A stretch of DNA of 64,000 bases. It comes from Legionella birminghamensis (GTDB lineage Bacteria; Pseudomonadota; Gammaproteobacteria; Legionellales; Legionellaceae). The translations under genes and the position numbers were made by a program. Under the pieces are notes generated by a model. The model was given only the letters and a program-made list of their open reading frames with translations. It did not search any database and had not been told where the DNA came from. Positions within the stretch are counted from its first letter, which is position 1. Each line of letters begins with the position of its first letter. The stretch is from contig NZ_UGNW01000001.1 of NCBI RefSeq assembly GCF_900452515.1, positions 1,550,001 to 1,614,000 of the forward strand. The letters are read 5' to 3'. Positions 27,978 to 37,498 of this stretch are shown piece after piece.

Positions 27978-29759
27978 ATGCGATCGCATTATTGCACTGA
28001 AGTAAATGAAACAATGATTGGTGAAACCGTTGCAATTTGTGGCTGGATTCATAATCGACGCGATCATGGGGGAGTGATCTTTCTTGATGTGCGCGATCGT
28101 TCCGGTCTGGTTCAGGTGGTTTACGAGCCCGAGCTTTCCGCCGTATTCCAGTTCGCCGAAAAATTGCGGCATGAATATGTGGTGCAGTTGAAAGGGACTG
28201 TCCGCAGCCGTCCAGCAGGAATGATTAACGAAAAAATGCTGACGGGGAAAATTGAAATTGTCGGAACTGAACTGCAAATTTTAAACCAGTCCGAAACGCC
28301 GCCATTTCTTCCTGACGAGTTCCAGATTGTCAATGAAGATCTCCGCTATCGTTATCGCTATATTGATTTACGCCGACCGGATATGCAGCAAAATCTCATT
28401 CTGCGACATAAAATGAATCGCGCAATTCGGGATTATTTAAACGAGCAGAATTTTATCGATATTGAAACCCCCATGCTTACCAAGGCTACACCGGAAGGGG
28501 CGAGGGACTATCTGGTTCCTTCACGCGTCCATCCTGGCCAATTCTATGCCTTACCCCAGTCACCGCAATTATTTAAACAGCTGCTGATGATGTCGGGTTT
28601 CGATCGCTATTACCAGATAGTCCGTTGCTTTAGGGATGAGGATTTGCGTGCTGATCGTCAACCAGAATTTACCCAGCTTGATATTGAGATGTCGTTTATC
28701 GATGAGAACTGCATCCAGAACCTGATTGAGGGGATGTTGAAAAAGGTATTCAAAGATTTATTGCAATATGAATTACCTGAAAAATTGCCGCGGATGACTT
28801 TTACAGAAGCAATGCGTCGTTTTGGAAGTGATAAACCTGATTTACGCATACCACTGGAATTAATTGATATCGACGATTTGGTTAAAGGCTGTGAGTTTAA
28901 GGTGTTTGCTGATGCAGCAGAAAATGCAAAATCACGTGTAGTTGCCTTAAAATTGCCAGGTGGTTGTGAGTTAACCCGTAAAGAACTCGATGGGTATGCT
29001 GATTTTGTAGGAATTTATGGTGCAAAAGGCCTGGCTTATATCAAAGTGAATGACCGCAGCCGCGGCTATGAAGGACTGCAGTCGCCCATTCTTAAATTTT
29101 TGAATGAGCCTATCGTTGAAGCGATTTTAGATAGGGCGCAGGCCGAAACAGGCGATGTTGTCTTTTTTGGTGCTGGCTCGAACAAGGTCGTCAATGAATC
29201 AATGGGCGCATTAAGGGTGCGTCTGGGCCATGATCGTCAATTAGTTCAACCAGGCTGGCAGTTATTATGGGTTACTGACTGGCCAATGTTTGAAATGGAC
29301 GAGAAAGAAAATCGCCTTCAATCCATGCATCATCCTTTTACCTCGCCTCAGCAGTTAGATATTGAGATGATGAAAAATAATCCGGAGCAAGTACTGGCTA
29401 AAGCTTATGATATTGTGATCAATGGCTATGAAATTGGCGGTGGTTCAATACGGATTCATCAATATGAATTCCAACAGGCTGTATTCAGGTTATTGGGAAT
29501 CGATGAGCAGGAAGCAAAGGAAAAATTCGGATTTTTACTCGATGCGCTGCAATTTGGCTGTCCTCCTCATGGCGGTATTGCCTTGGGAATAGACCGATTG
29601 GCGATGCTATTAACTGATTCAACATCCATTCGCGATGTGATCGCATTTCCAAAAACACAATCAGCTTCCTGCCTGCTTACTGATGCCCCTGCACCGGTTA
29701 ACGAAATGCAGTTGAAGGAACTGGGAATTAGATTGGCGCCAATGGCAAAGACCAAGTAG
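27978..29759 (+). CDS. aspS: Aspartyl-tRNA synthetase
   Basis: Class II aminoacyl-tRNA synthetase charging tRNA-Asp. The 593-aa protein has an N-terminal OB-fold anticodon domain ([19 protein letters not shown]), motif 2 [19 protein letters not shown] with QLDIEMSF, the bacterial insertion (GAD) domain in the middle, and motif 3 [15 protein letters not shown] near the C-terminus. Normal bacterial length. Preceded by a GGTGG-type ribosome site in the 21-bp gap after the DUF502 gene. Confidence 0.98.
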   Translation: MRSHYCTEVNETMIGETVAICGWIHNRRDHGGVIFLDVRDRSGLVQVVYEPELSAVFQFAEKLRHEYVVQLKGTVRSRPAGMINEKMLTGKIEIVGTELQILNQSETPPFLPDEFQIVNEDLRYRYRYIDLRRPDMQQNLILRHKMNRAIRDYLNEQNFIDIETPMLTKATPEGARDYLVPSRVHPGQFYALPQSPQLFKQLLMMSGFDRYYQIVRCFRDEDLRADRQPEFTQLDIEMSFIDENCIQNLIEGMLKKVFKDLLQYELPEKLPRMTFTEAMRRFGSDKPDLRIPLELIDIDDLVKGCEFKVFADAAENAKSRVVALKLPGGCELTRKELDGYADFVGIYGAKGLAYIKVNDRSRGYEGLQSPILKFLNEPIVEAILDRAQAETGDVVFFGAGSNKVVNESMGALRVRLGHDRQLVQPGWQLLWVTDWPMFEMDEKENRLQSMHHPFTSPQQLDIEMMKNNPEQVLAKAYDIVINGYEIGGGSIRIHQYEFQQAVFRLLGIDEQEAKEKFGFLLDALQFGCPPHGGIALGIDRLAMLLTDSTSIRDVIAFPKTQSASCLLTDAPAPVNEMQLKELGIRLAPMAKTK

Positions 29760-29774
29760 AATTTGTTTGATAAC

Positions 29775-29863
29775 CGTCATTGCGAGCCTATGGCGAAGCA
29801 ATCCAGATCGGGGCTCTGTTTAGGCACAGTTTCTGGATTGCTTCACTCTGTTCGCAAAGACGG
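29775..29863. repeat. CGTCATTGCGA-type palindromic repeat (copy 2)
   Basis: Ends CGTCATTGCGAG and TCGCAAAGACG, with inner arms GAAGCAATCCAG / CTGGATTGCTTC. Same family as the copy at 23414. It lies just after aspS and could fold as a long hairpin in the transcript tail. Confidence 0.82.
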
Positions 29864-29961
29864 GCTATTAGGCATTTGCCTGCATTAAGAACAATGTGGT
29901 ACAATTTTGAATTAATTTGTCAATTTATTGTAGGAAAATTGACTTAATCGATAAGAATAAA

Positions 29962-32889
29962 GTGAAAAAAAGTCTAAGGTTATTGATAATTGGTTTTCTG
30001 CTCTGCTGTTCAGCGTTTTCATTTGCCAGCGGCAATGGCAGCAGTCAACTTATTGAGTATTTAACTCAGGAAAAAAATAGTTTAACACTGGCAATCAGTG
30101 AGATTAAAACATTGCCGGCTCCATCCAGTCAGGATGAGTACCAGAAACGCTCCCAGGAAAATAATGCCATCATTGCATTAAACAAAGCTAAAATAATCAG
30201 CCTGGAAAATTTTTTAAGCAATCAGAAAAAGCTTCAAGCCGATTTTAGCCAACGCCTCAAACAACTACAGCAGTTTCCTTCCACACAACTACCACAAACC
30301 AGTTCCCAGGAAAAAATTGAAAAAATCAATACTCTCAATGAGATTAATAAAAAAACAATTGATTTAATCAACGAAAATCTCAAGCTGGCCCATCGCTATC
30401 AGGAAATTTTGCAAACCCAGAAAGACCAGCTAGAGCTTTGGAAATCCAAAGAACAGATGAATGAGGAGCTTGCAAGCCTGCATACACAGGAGGATAAACT
30501 GAATGATTCACTGCAAAAGCTTTTTCAAAATAGTTTAAAACTGCAGCAGGAAATTAAAAGCAGCAGTAATTTCAAGGCTACTTACGGGCTTGAAGCGCGA
30601 CTGCTTTTAAATAACCAGGTTATTAACCTTACCCAGCACAAAATTGCTGAATTAAACCTGCAAGGCAAGTTGGCAAAAGCAGACTTCCTACTGCTGAAAA
30701 GCCCGGATATCCGAACCTTGCAAACTGTAACTGAAATTTATAAAAACATGATTAGTCAGTTATCAGAGATGGAGCAATCGCTTAAAAAAATGGTGGTCAT
30801 GCTGAAAAATGAATTGCCTCATATTAGCGATGCCAATTTAAAACAGCAATTCAATGCCTTGCTACGAGTAGTTAATACTAGAATCGCAGGCATTACAATC
30901 CAGGAAGAAACTTTACAGGAAGATCTTGAAAATCATCAGCAGGAACTTAAAAAACAACTGGCTGTAAGGCAAAGCCTCTCAGAATACCGTATTGATAGTT
31001 GGCCAGAAATTTTTAATCAGTTGGTGCACATACCCACACAATTTTATAACTATGCAAAATCTCTTGCGTTTAAGGCCAGGGACAATTATCTCTGGCTCGA
31101 TACCTTCCCTGCTACTTTGATTTGGTTGGGAATAACCACGATTTTGTTAGGCGCATTTGCATTAGGCAGAGTACTTAATCGAACGAATGATAAAAAGCGA
31201 TCCCGTTTGTCAGGCCATCTTTATGATGGTGCATTGAGTTTATTCGAAAAAAACCTACCCCATTTAACCGCTTCTTCGATTATTTTTGTATTGCTCTATG
31301 CCAATTATGTTCCATTTTCGAATTACCAGATGCTGTTTAATCTGATGCTGGTCTGGTTAACTTTTCGAACACTGATTTTGATTGCAAGGCGTTCGCTTCT
31401 AGAGCGAATCAGCGACTCTTCTGGAAAAGATGTGCGTTTGTACTATCGTTTTAAATGGCTGTTAATGGCAGGCGGCTGGACAACTGCGCTTATGGTGTTC
31501 AGCCATCAATTGCCGCTTCCTATTTTAATCCAGGATATATTTAACCGTCTGTTTATGCTGTTTTTACTGGCTGTATCCTTGGTGATCTGGAAAAGCAAGG
31601 ATTTCATTTCGCATTTACTTCAACCTTTACTGAAATCCAAAAGACGATATCTCAGGCATGCAATTGTCTTGCTCGAGGTTTTGATTCCCTTTACTGTATT
31701 AACCACCGCATTACTCGGACTCATTGGCTATATAAATCTCGCCTGGACAATGAGCGTTTATCAGGTGCAGATTCTGATGATCATTACCGGCTATGTGCTG
31801 CTTAGGGGGTTATTATTCGATGCGCTGGAGCTGCTGTCAGAATGGATGATTTCCAGTTTAAATAATGGTTGGTTATGGACTGAGGTGTTTCTAAAACCAA
31901 TCGACCGAATATTTCGGCTGACCCTGTTAATTGGATCACTGTTTGTTTTATTCCAGCTGTTTGACTGGCATTCAGACTCTCTGGTTATCAGCAAGATTTC
32001 CCAATGGAGCGAATATCCTATTGTTAATCTTTCAGGTATTCGAATTACTGCGACCAGCATTCTTGAGTTCCTGGTGTTATTTTCAATTTGTGCATGGATT
32101 TCAAAATGGACACGCGAATTCTGTTATCGTTGGCTTTACCGGGATGCCAGGGATGCTGGAATTCGAAATAGTCTGTCAGTTTTCACTCAGTATGCAGTAA
32201 TTCTGGCAGGAGGTTTTATTTCCCTGAGAGTATTGGGGCTTGATTTTAGCGGAATGTCCATGGTAATTGGCGGTCTGGCAGTTGGAATGGGATTTGGATT
32301 GAGAGATTTTGCCAGTAACATCGTTGGCGGATTGATGTTGCTCATTGAGAGGCCAGTCAGGGAGGGGGATTTGATTACCCTTGGCGGCTATGAAGGCAAA
32401 GTGGCTCATATTGGCATTCGTTCCATGCGTGTATCTTCCTGGGATAATATGGAAGTATTGATCCCTAATGCAGAAACATTTAATAAGCCATTCACTAACT
32501 GGACCCATCAGGATAGTATTATCCGCACCGTTGTGCCTATCAAAGTGAGCCGAGCGGATGATCCAGGTCTAATTCAACAGCTTATTTTTGATGTGCTTGC
32601 GACAATCCCCGAAATTGTGCCTGAACCGCCTGCCCAGGTTTTTCTAAAGCAAATCGACGAAGCATTAATTGAGTTTGAAGTGCGCTATTTTATAAATGTT
32701 GAGTTCCATACCCGCTTTGAAATTCGCTCCAAAGTATTGTTTGCGGTGATGGCAAAATTCAAGGAAGCCGGTATCAAACCACCCATTCCGCCAATTAGTG
32801 TTGAGTTAAAAGAAAAAGAAACTGATTATGATCCTTTTGTCAGGCAACAACGCGTTAAGCAGCGAGACCGAACTACTGAGTCGGTGTAG
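29962..32889 (+). CDS. MscK/KefA-like mechanosensitive channel (MscS family)
   Basis: Large MscS-family channel of about 975 aa that releases solutes on hypo-osmotic shock. There is an N-terminal signal segment (KSLRLLIIGFLLCCSAFSFA), then a ~350-residue periplasmic coiled-coil region rich in Gln and Lys, then about eleven TM segments. The MscS core contains GLDFSGMSMVIGGLAVGMGFG (pore helix, quoted only in part) and the beta domain EGDLITLGGYEGKV. I use the GTG at 29962, which starts the signal peptide; the TTG at 29917 is the open-frame limit. The 3' end overlaps mutH by 62 bp. Confidence 0.88.
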   Translation: MKKSLRLLIIGFLLCCSAFSFASGNGSSQLIEYLTQEKNSLTLAISEIKTLPAPSSQDEYQKRSQENNAIIALNKAKIISLENFLSNQKKLQADFSQRLKQLQQFPSTQLPQTSSQEKIEKINTLNEINKKTIDLINENLKLAHRYQEILQTQKDQLELWKSKEQMNEELASLHTQEDKLNDSLQKLFQNSLKLQQEIKSSSNFKATYGLEARLLLNNQVINLTQHKIAELNLQGKLAKADFLLLKSPDIRTLQTVTEIYKNMISQLSEMEQSLKKMVVMLKNELPHISDANLKQQFNALLRVVNTRIAGITIQEETLQEDLENHQQELKKQLAVRQSLSEYRIDSWPEIFNQLVHIPTQFYNYAKSLAFKARDNYLWLDTFPATLIWLGITTILLGAFALGRVLNRTNDKKRSRLSGHLYDGALSLFEKNLPHLTASSIIFVLLYANYVPFSNYQMLFNLMLVWLTFRTLILIARRSLLERISDSSGKDVRLYYRFKWLLMAGGWTTALMVFSHQLPLPILIQDIFNRLFMLFLLAVSLVIWKSKDFISHLLQPLLKSKRRYLRHAIVLLEVLIPFTVLTTALLGLIGYINLAWTMSVYQVQILMIITGYVLLRGLLFDALELLSEWMISSLNNGWLWTEVFLKPIDRIFRLTLLIGSLFVLFQLFDWHSDSLVISKISQWSEYPIVNLSGIRITATSILEFLVLFSICAWISKWTREFCYRWLYRDARDAGIRNSLSVFTQYAVILAGGFISLRVLGLDFSGMSMVIGGLAVGMGFGLRDFASNIVGGLMLLIERPVREGDLITLGGYEGKVAHIGIRSMRVSSWDNMEVLIPNAETFNKPFTNWTHQDSIIRTVVPIKVSRADDPGLIQQLIFDVLATIPEIVPEPPAQVFLKQIDEALIEFEVRYFINVEFHTRFEIRSKVLFAVMAKFKEAGIKPPIPPISVELKEKETDYDPFVRQQRVKQRDRTTESV

Positions 32890-33496
32890 TGAGATTGCAG
32901 GCTTAAGCTTTAATCAGCTTGCCCAATTAACAGGATTTAGCATTCCGCAAAAGCAGAGCCAACGCAAGGGCTGGACGGGTATGGCTATTGAGATTGCATT
33001 GGGTACCACAGCGGGCACCAAGGCTGTGCCCGACTTTGAGCACCTTGGCATTGAACTAAAGACCATTCCACTTAATGCCCAGGGTAACCCGGCAGAGTCC
33101 ACTTTCGTAACCAGTATTTCACTCACCACTATCCATCGGGAAACCTGGCAGCATTCCCAGTGTTATCAAAAATTAAAGCGTGTATTATGGTTGCCAGTTG
33201 AAGGCGACTCTGCAATTCCTTTCGAACAAAGGCGAATCGGGAGCGCTTTCCTATGGTCGCCGAGTGAAGAGCAGGAACGAATTTTGGCGGAAGACTGGCT
33301 GGAGCATTCTTTAATGATTGGAACCGGGCGTCTGGAAGAGATTGATGCCTCGATGGGGGAGTACCTTCAGGTGAGACCTAAAGGGGCGAATGCGCGCTCC
33401 TTATGCGATGGTTATGACGCGGAAGGCATAAAGATCCGTACACTACCTCGGGGGTTCTATTTGCGCGCAAGTTTTACACGGGCATTGATTAAATAA
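32828..33496 (+). CDS. mutH: DNA mismatch repair endonuclease MutH
   Basis: Sequence- and methylation-directed nickase that cuts the unmethylated strand at hemimethylated GATC after MutSL activation. The 222-aa protein has RKGWTGMAIEIALG (E55), the catalytic DFEHLGIELKT (D69, E76, K78), VLWLPVEGD, RRIGSAFLWSPSEEQ and TLPRGFYLR. Residues match E. coli D70/E77/K79. Its presence implies Dam methylation in this organism. The ATG at 32828 lies 62 bp inside the channel gene; a later start is possible but would cut a poorly conserved N-terminus. Confidence 0.95.
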   Translation: MILLSGNNALSSETELLSRCSEIAGLSFNQLAQLTGFSIPQKQSQRKGWTGMAIEIALGTTAGTKAVPDFEHLGIELKTIPLNAQGNPAESTFVTSISLTTIHRETWQHSQCYQKLKRVLWLPVEGDSAIPFEQRRIGSAFLWSPSEEQERILAEDWLEHSLMIGTGRLEEIDASMGEYLQVRPKGANARSLCDGYDAEGIKIRTLPRGFYLRASFTRALIK

Positions 33497-33567
33497 TGTA
33501 GACATATGGTTCATTTTGGATGAATATTGTGGCTCGTGGCAATTTTTAATCATTATGATGAGTGTAT

Positions 33568-34050
33568 ATGAAGAAAATACTAACGATGTTAAGCCTCCTT
33601 TTTTCATTATCTGTTTCTGCCTCTTCGCAAACCGTTCAGAATGATGCAGCCATTCAACAGACTATTCTGGAATTTATCAATAATTATCGTGCCCAGCATC
33701 ATCGTCCGCCTTTGAAACTGGTACCCCTCATTTCATTGCAGGCGCAGCAGCACAGCATTGAAATGGCGCAGAAAAAAATGTCATTCGGACACCAGGGATT
33801 TAATAAACGAATCGACGTGTTGTATAAAAAAATTAAATTATGCCGAGGTGGTGCTGAAAATATTGCCTATATGAAAATATCAGCAAGAGAAGTAGCGAAG
33901 CGCTGGACCGAGAGCCCAGGACATCGGGCCAACATTCTTGGCAATTATAATTTAACAGGAATTGGGATTGCGCGTATTCAGGGAGGGTGGATTTATTATA
34001 CCCAAATGTTTATTCGCAGCGATGATCCTGCTTATGCTGGGAGGGGCTAG
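33568..34050 (+). CDS. Secreted CAP/SCP-domain protein (YkwD-like)
   Basis: A 160-aa protein with a signal peptide (ILTMLSLLFSLSVSASS) and a CAP (cysteine-rich secretory/PR-1) domain. It has NYRAQHHRPPLKL, HSIEMAQKKMSFGHQGF (His of the CAP site), GGAENIAYMK and RWTESPGHRANILGNYNLTGIGIA. The HxxxE-type residues of the CAP cavity are present. The function of bacterial CAP proteins is mostly unknown; lipid binding or envelope roles are suggested. The ATG at 33568 is used. A GC-rich hairpin repeat follows. Confidence 0.9.
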   Translation: MKKILTMLSLLFSLSVSASSQTVQNDAAIQQTILEFINNYRAQHHRPPLKLVPLISLQAQQHSIEMAQKKMSFGHQGFNKRIDVLYKKIKLCRGGAENIAYMKISAREVAKRWTESPGHRANILGNYNLTGIGIARIQGGWIYYTQMFIRSDDPAYAGRG

Positions 34051-34078
34051 TCTGAATTCCCGGTGGATGGAGAGATGA

Positions 34079-34250
34079 GCCCCGCGGTCATTGCCGCGGG
34101 GATTCGTCTGCTATGGGTTCAATAAGTTCAGTAATCCCCGCGGCCCTTGGTTCGAATCCCCGCTGTCCTTGGTTCGAATCCCCGCTGTCCTTCGTTCGAA
34201 TCCCCGCTGTCCTTCGTTCGAATCCCCGCGGCGCCGACCGCGGGGCCCAT
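34079..34250. repeat. GC-rich hairpin repeat cluster with 22-bp tandem units
   Basis: Starts with the hairpin CCCCGCGGTCATTGCCGCGGGG and GATTCG. After a short spacer come three 22-bp units (TTCGAATCCCCGCTGTCCTT plus two bases) at 34151, 34173 and 34195. It ends with the hairpin core CCCCGCGGCGCCGACCGCGGGG then CCCAT. The last base lies one nucleotide from the stop codon of the M13 protease on the other strand. Same family as the elements at 44337, 53988 and 57814. Confidence 0.85.
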
Positions 34251-34251
34251 C

Positions 34252-36276
34252 TCACCAAATAACACAGCGCTTCGGATTAACCATTGGGCTATTGTCACTA
34301 ATCCCAAAAGCGGCCTGAAACTGAGGCATGTTTGCTAAAGTACCATTGACGCGATAAATCATTGGGGGATGCGGATCAGTTAGGATAAGATTTCGCAATT
34401 GTGCCATACGAATATTGGAAGCCCAGACATGAGCGGTGCCCAGAAAAAATTGCTGGTCGGGTGTAAAACCATCGATAGTTTGTGCTGTTTTATATTCTTT
34501 TGAGTTTTTAAAGGCCTTGTAGGCGAGCGTCAAACCGCCTAAATCTGCAGTTGCCTCCCCCATGACCAGTTTCCCTTGCACTGACAAGTCATCGACTTTA
34601 TATTGCGAAAATTGCTCCATGATGCACTGCGTAGCTGCGTTAAATTTTTTCAAATCCTCCGCACTCCACCAGTTTTTGAGATTACCGTGGCCGTCAAATT
34701 GAGCACCCTGATCATCAAAGCCATGGGTTATTTCATGGCCAATGACGAAACCTATGGCTCCATAATTAACTGCCGCTGGAGCCTTTGGATCGAAAAAGGG
34801 AGGCTGAAGAATGCCGGCAGGCAAGTTAATATTGTTCATGGATGGATCATAATAGGCATTAATAGTTTGCGGCGTCATGCTCCATTCGCTGCGATCGATA
34901 GGTTTACCGATTTTATCGAGGTCGCGTTTTACCAGGAATTCACTGGCGCGAATCACATTCAATACATAAGGGCCTCTGTCAATCTGCAGTGTTGAGTAAT
35001 CCCACCATTTATCAGGATAGCCTACACGTTCTTTCATCAATTCCAGCTTCTTAAGCGCAGCCTTTCGTGTGGCTGGCGTCATCCACTTCAAGGTTTTTAA
35101 ATCCTCCCTTAAGGCCTGTTTAATATTGTAAAGAATTTCCAGTACCTGCTCCTTTGATGCAGGTGGAAAATACTTTTCTACGTAGATTTTCCCGATCGCA
35201 AAGCCTAATGCCTGACTTTCTGTATTGACCACTCTTTTCCAGCGGGGTAATAACTTCTCAGTCCCTGTTAAAATCGAATTCATGTGAAAATTCTGTTCAA
35301 CAAAAGGCTTGGAAAGATAGGGTGCAAAAGCGTCCAGTACATGCCAGCGCAAATAGATTTTCCAGGTTTCGAGTGGTACTGTGGTTAATAGCTCATTCAT
35401 TTTCCTGAAAAAAACAGGCATAGCCATATTAATATGGTCGATGTGTTCAAGTCCTTGCTGTTTAAAAAACGCTGGCCAGGAAAATTGAGGTGTGAGTTTA
35501 GACAGTTCGGTGATAGACATCATATGATAAATGGCGCGGGGATTTCGCTGCTCGATTTGAGTCATTGAAGCCTGGGCCAGAGTGGTTTCAAGCTTCATAA
35601 TGTCATTGGCTTCCTGGACTGACTTCGCGGCATCGCTTCCTGCCAATTCAAGCATTTTGGCGATATGGTTCACGTAAGCGATACGAATATCCTGTGATTT
35701 CTTATCGGTTTTGGTGTAGTAATCCCGATCGGGAAGTCCTAATCCCCCCTGCATGGCGGCAGCAATCATCTCCTCGCTATTTTTAAAATCCTGCATACTG
35801 CCAAAATTGAATAAGGCGCCAACACCTTTGAGTTGTAGTTTGCTGATGACATTCTGCAAGTCTTCGTTGTTTTGAATTGAGTCTATTAAATTAAATAAAC
35901 CCTGAAGCGGTTCGATCCCTGATTTGTTAATGCTGGTTTCATCCATGCCACTAAAATAAAAGTCTCCAATTTTTTGCTCAATACTTCCAGGCGGGAGATT
36001 GCGGTCATTGGCAAATCCAGTCAGCATTTGATGAATACGATCCTGAACGGTTTCCTGGAGGATATAAAAACTACCCCAGACTGCATATTCAGGGGGAATT
36101 GGATTTTGCTTTTGCCAGGTACCATTAGCATAGGCAAAAAAATTATCGGCGGGGGATACTGTTTTATCAAGCCAGTTCAGATTTAGCGGATCAGCCTGCT
36201 CTTTGGAAACAGGTATTTCAGCCCGCACGAAAGAGCTAAGCAGGGCAGATATTAAGATGATAAATACCAAGCGCAT
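34252..36276 (-). CDS. pepO: M13-family zinc metallopeptidase (PepO/neprilysin-like)
   Basis: A 674-aa secreted or membrane-anchored zinc endopeptidase. It has a signal sequence (LVFIILISALLSSFVRAE), the long M13 N-domain starting with DNFFAYANGTWQKQNPIP, NINLPAGILQPPFFD, the zinc motif HEITH (514-518), the third ligand in GEATADLGG, and the C-terminal CVIW end typical of M13 enzymes. Length and ends are complete. Function: cleavage of short peptides, probably in the periplasm or outside the cell. It converges with the CAP gene across a GC-rich repeat. Confidence 0.93.
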   Translation of the reverse strand: MRLVFIILISALLSSFVRAEIPVSKEQADPLNLNWLDKTVSPADNFFAYANGTWQKQNPIPPEYAVWGSFYILQETVQDRIHQMLTGFANDRNLPPGSIEQKIGDFYFSGMDETSINKSGIEPLQGLFNLIDSIQNNEDLQNVISKLQLKGVGALFNFGSMQDFKNSEEMIAAAMQGGLGLPDRDYYTKTDKKSQDIRIAYVNHIAKMLELAGSDAAKSVQEANDIMKLETTLAQASMTQIEQRNPRAIYHMMSITELSKLTPQFSWPAFFKQQGLEHIDHINMAMPVFFRKMNELLTTVPLETWKIYLRWHVLDAFAPYLSKPFVEQNFHMNSILTGTEKLLPRWKRVVNTESQALGFAIGKIYVEKYFPPASKEQVLEILYNIKQALREDLKTLKWMTPATRKAALKKLELMKERVGYPDKWWDYSTLQIDRGPYVLNVIRASEFLVKRDLDKIGKPIDRSEWSMTPQTINAYYDPSMNNINLPAGILQPPFFDPKAPAAVNYGAIGFVIGHEITHGFDDQGAQFDGHGNLKNWWSAEDLKKFNAATQCIMEQFSQYKVDDLSVQGKLVMGEATADLGGLTLAYKAFKNSKEYKTAQTIDGFTPDQQFFLGTAHVWASNIRMAQLRNLILTDPHPPMIYRVNGTLANMPQFQAAFGISDNSPMVNPKRCVIW

Positions 36277-36371
36277 AAATATAATCGCTATTTATTTTGA
36301 ATATAAAACAGAGTTACAAAATATTGCTGCAGATGCAAGTGAATTATTTGCAATGATTTCTTGTCTATATT

Positions 36372-36389
36372 TAGAATATTTTCTATAAT
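36372..36389 (+). promoter_or_regulatory. Possible operator and -10 of the toxin-antitoxin operon
   Basis: Inverted repeat TAGAA-TATT-TTCTA (36372-36385) overlaps a TATAAT hexamer (36384-36389), 25 bp upstream of the antitoxin start. TA operons are usually autorepressed at such sites. Weak evidence on its own. Confidence 0.35.
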
Positions 36390-36413
36390 TATAAAAAACA
36401 GTTGGGGAATTCT

Positions 36414-36800
36414 ATGAAAATTGCTACAAGTCCTGCTGTTTACGTTTCTGACGCTGTCGCCTGGAAATCGCTAAAAAATCTGATGGAGCGCTTTCATTTT
36501 GATAGCGATGAGGCGTGTACATTAATGGGCGATATGGCAGCATCAACCTATTATAAAGGGATTAACAAATTAGAAGGGCGCTTATCAAAGGATGAAAAGG
36601 AGCGTATCTCCTTACTGTTGGGAATTTATAAGGATTTACGGATTTTATTTATCGATAGCGTTCAAGCTTTCTCATGGATTGAGCGGCCTAATGCTTTACC
36701 GCCCTTTAATGGTCAAACGCCCAGAGCGTTTATGCTGGATGGCAGCTTGTTACGTCTGGCAGATGTACGCCGATTTCTTGATTACTGGCGGGGATATTAA
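36414..36800 (+). CDS. Xre/MbcA/ParS-type antitoxin (DUF2384) of a RES system
   Basis: A 128-aa antitoxin. It has an N-terminal helical Xre-like region (KSLKNLMERFHFDSDEACTLMGD, in part) and a C-terminal ParS/MbcA toxin-binding domain (DEKERISLLLGIYKDLRILF, ALPPFNGQTPRAFMLDG and the final RRFLDYWRGY). The ATG at 36414 has GGGGA about 7 bp upstream. Its stop overlaps the start of the RES toxin by 1 bp. Such antitoxins block the toxin active site and repress the operon. Confidence 0.9.
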   Translation: MKIATSPAVYVSDAVAWKSLKNLMERFHFDSDEACTLMGDMAASTYYKGINKLEGRLSKDEKERISLLLGIYKDLRILFIDSVQAFSWIERPNALPPFNGQTPRAFMLDGSLLRLADVRRFLDYWRGY

Positions 36801-37483
36801 TGGATTATGAGTATATTCAATACAGAGCTAAAACACATCGTTTGATTCCTTCCCGCTATCCGCCGGTCAGTCTGTTTGATTGGGCTGAAAATGAGGAAGA
36901 ACTCGAACAGATTGCCCTTCTTGAGGGCTTGACAAATGATCGCCTGGCGGAGGAATATGGCAAAATTTCCCTGGTTCCCAAAGGGGACTGGGTATATGGT
37001 CCCGGTGCAACGCCGTTGATGGCTGCCTTTACCCACTTTGGTGTTTCACGTTTCAGTGATGGCTCATCCTATGGAGTCTATTACGCGGCTGACTCTGTTG
37101 AAACCGCAATTGCTGAAACCAAATTTCACCGTGAACAGTTCCTGGCCGCATCAAAGGAAAAACCCTGCATTATTCAAATGCGGGAGTATCAGGCTAAGGT
37201 GACCAAAGAGTTGATTAATATTTGCAGCGAGAATTTTGCCGCATTCTATAATCCCTCGCTGGAGTCGTATGCAGAAAGCCAGGAATTTGGTCGAACTATC
37301 AAGATAAATAACGAATGGGGTATTTTATATCCCAGCGCCAGAAAGGCGGGTGGAAAATGCATCGCGGTATTCCGGCCCCCGGCATTGACTATTCCCGTTC
37401 AGGCGGGACATTATGATTATATCTGGGATGGGAATTGCATTTCGGAAATCAGAAAGTCTATCCTTTGTATGGAGTCGGCATAA
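36800..37483 (+). CDS. RES-domain toxin (NAD+-consuming)
   Basis: A 227-aa RES family toxin; characterised members degrade cellular NAD+ by phosphorolysis or hydrolysis. Visible motifs are the Arg near HRLIPSRYPP, GGK-type C-terminal ARKAGGKCIAVFRPP, the central YGVYYAADSVETAIAETKFHREQFL (in part), and the acidic Glu in AIAETKFH. Slightly longer than the usual ~155-230 aa range but complete. It is coupled to the antitoxin by a 1-bp overlap. It belongs to the type II TA class. Confidence 0.9.
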   Translation: MDYEYIQYRAKTHRLIPSRYPPVSLFDWAENEEELEQIALLEGLTNDRLAEEYGKISLVPKGDWVYGPGATPLMAAFTHFGVSRFSDGSSYGVYYAADSVETAIAETKFHREQFLAASKEKPCIIQMREYQAKVTKELINICSENFAAFYNPSLESYAESQEFGRTIKINNEWGILYPSARKAGGKCIAVFRPPALTIPVQAGHYDYIWDGNCISEIRKSILCMESA

Positions 37484-37498
37484 ACCAGGGGAGTTACC

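Noticed and set aside
34148..34220. tRNA T-arm-like strings GGTTCGAATCCCCGC
   Set aside because: No D-arm, anticodon arm or acceptor pairing around them, and the T-stem halves do not pair well; not a tRNA gene.
34091..34338. Open frames of 75 and 63 aa at 34.1-34.3 kb
   Set aside because: They cross the 22-bp repeat units and run into the end of the M13 protease gene on the other strand; no coding signs.
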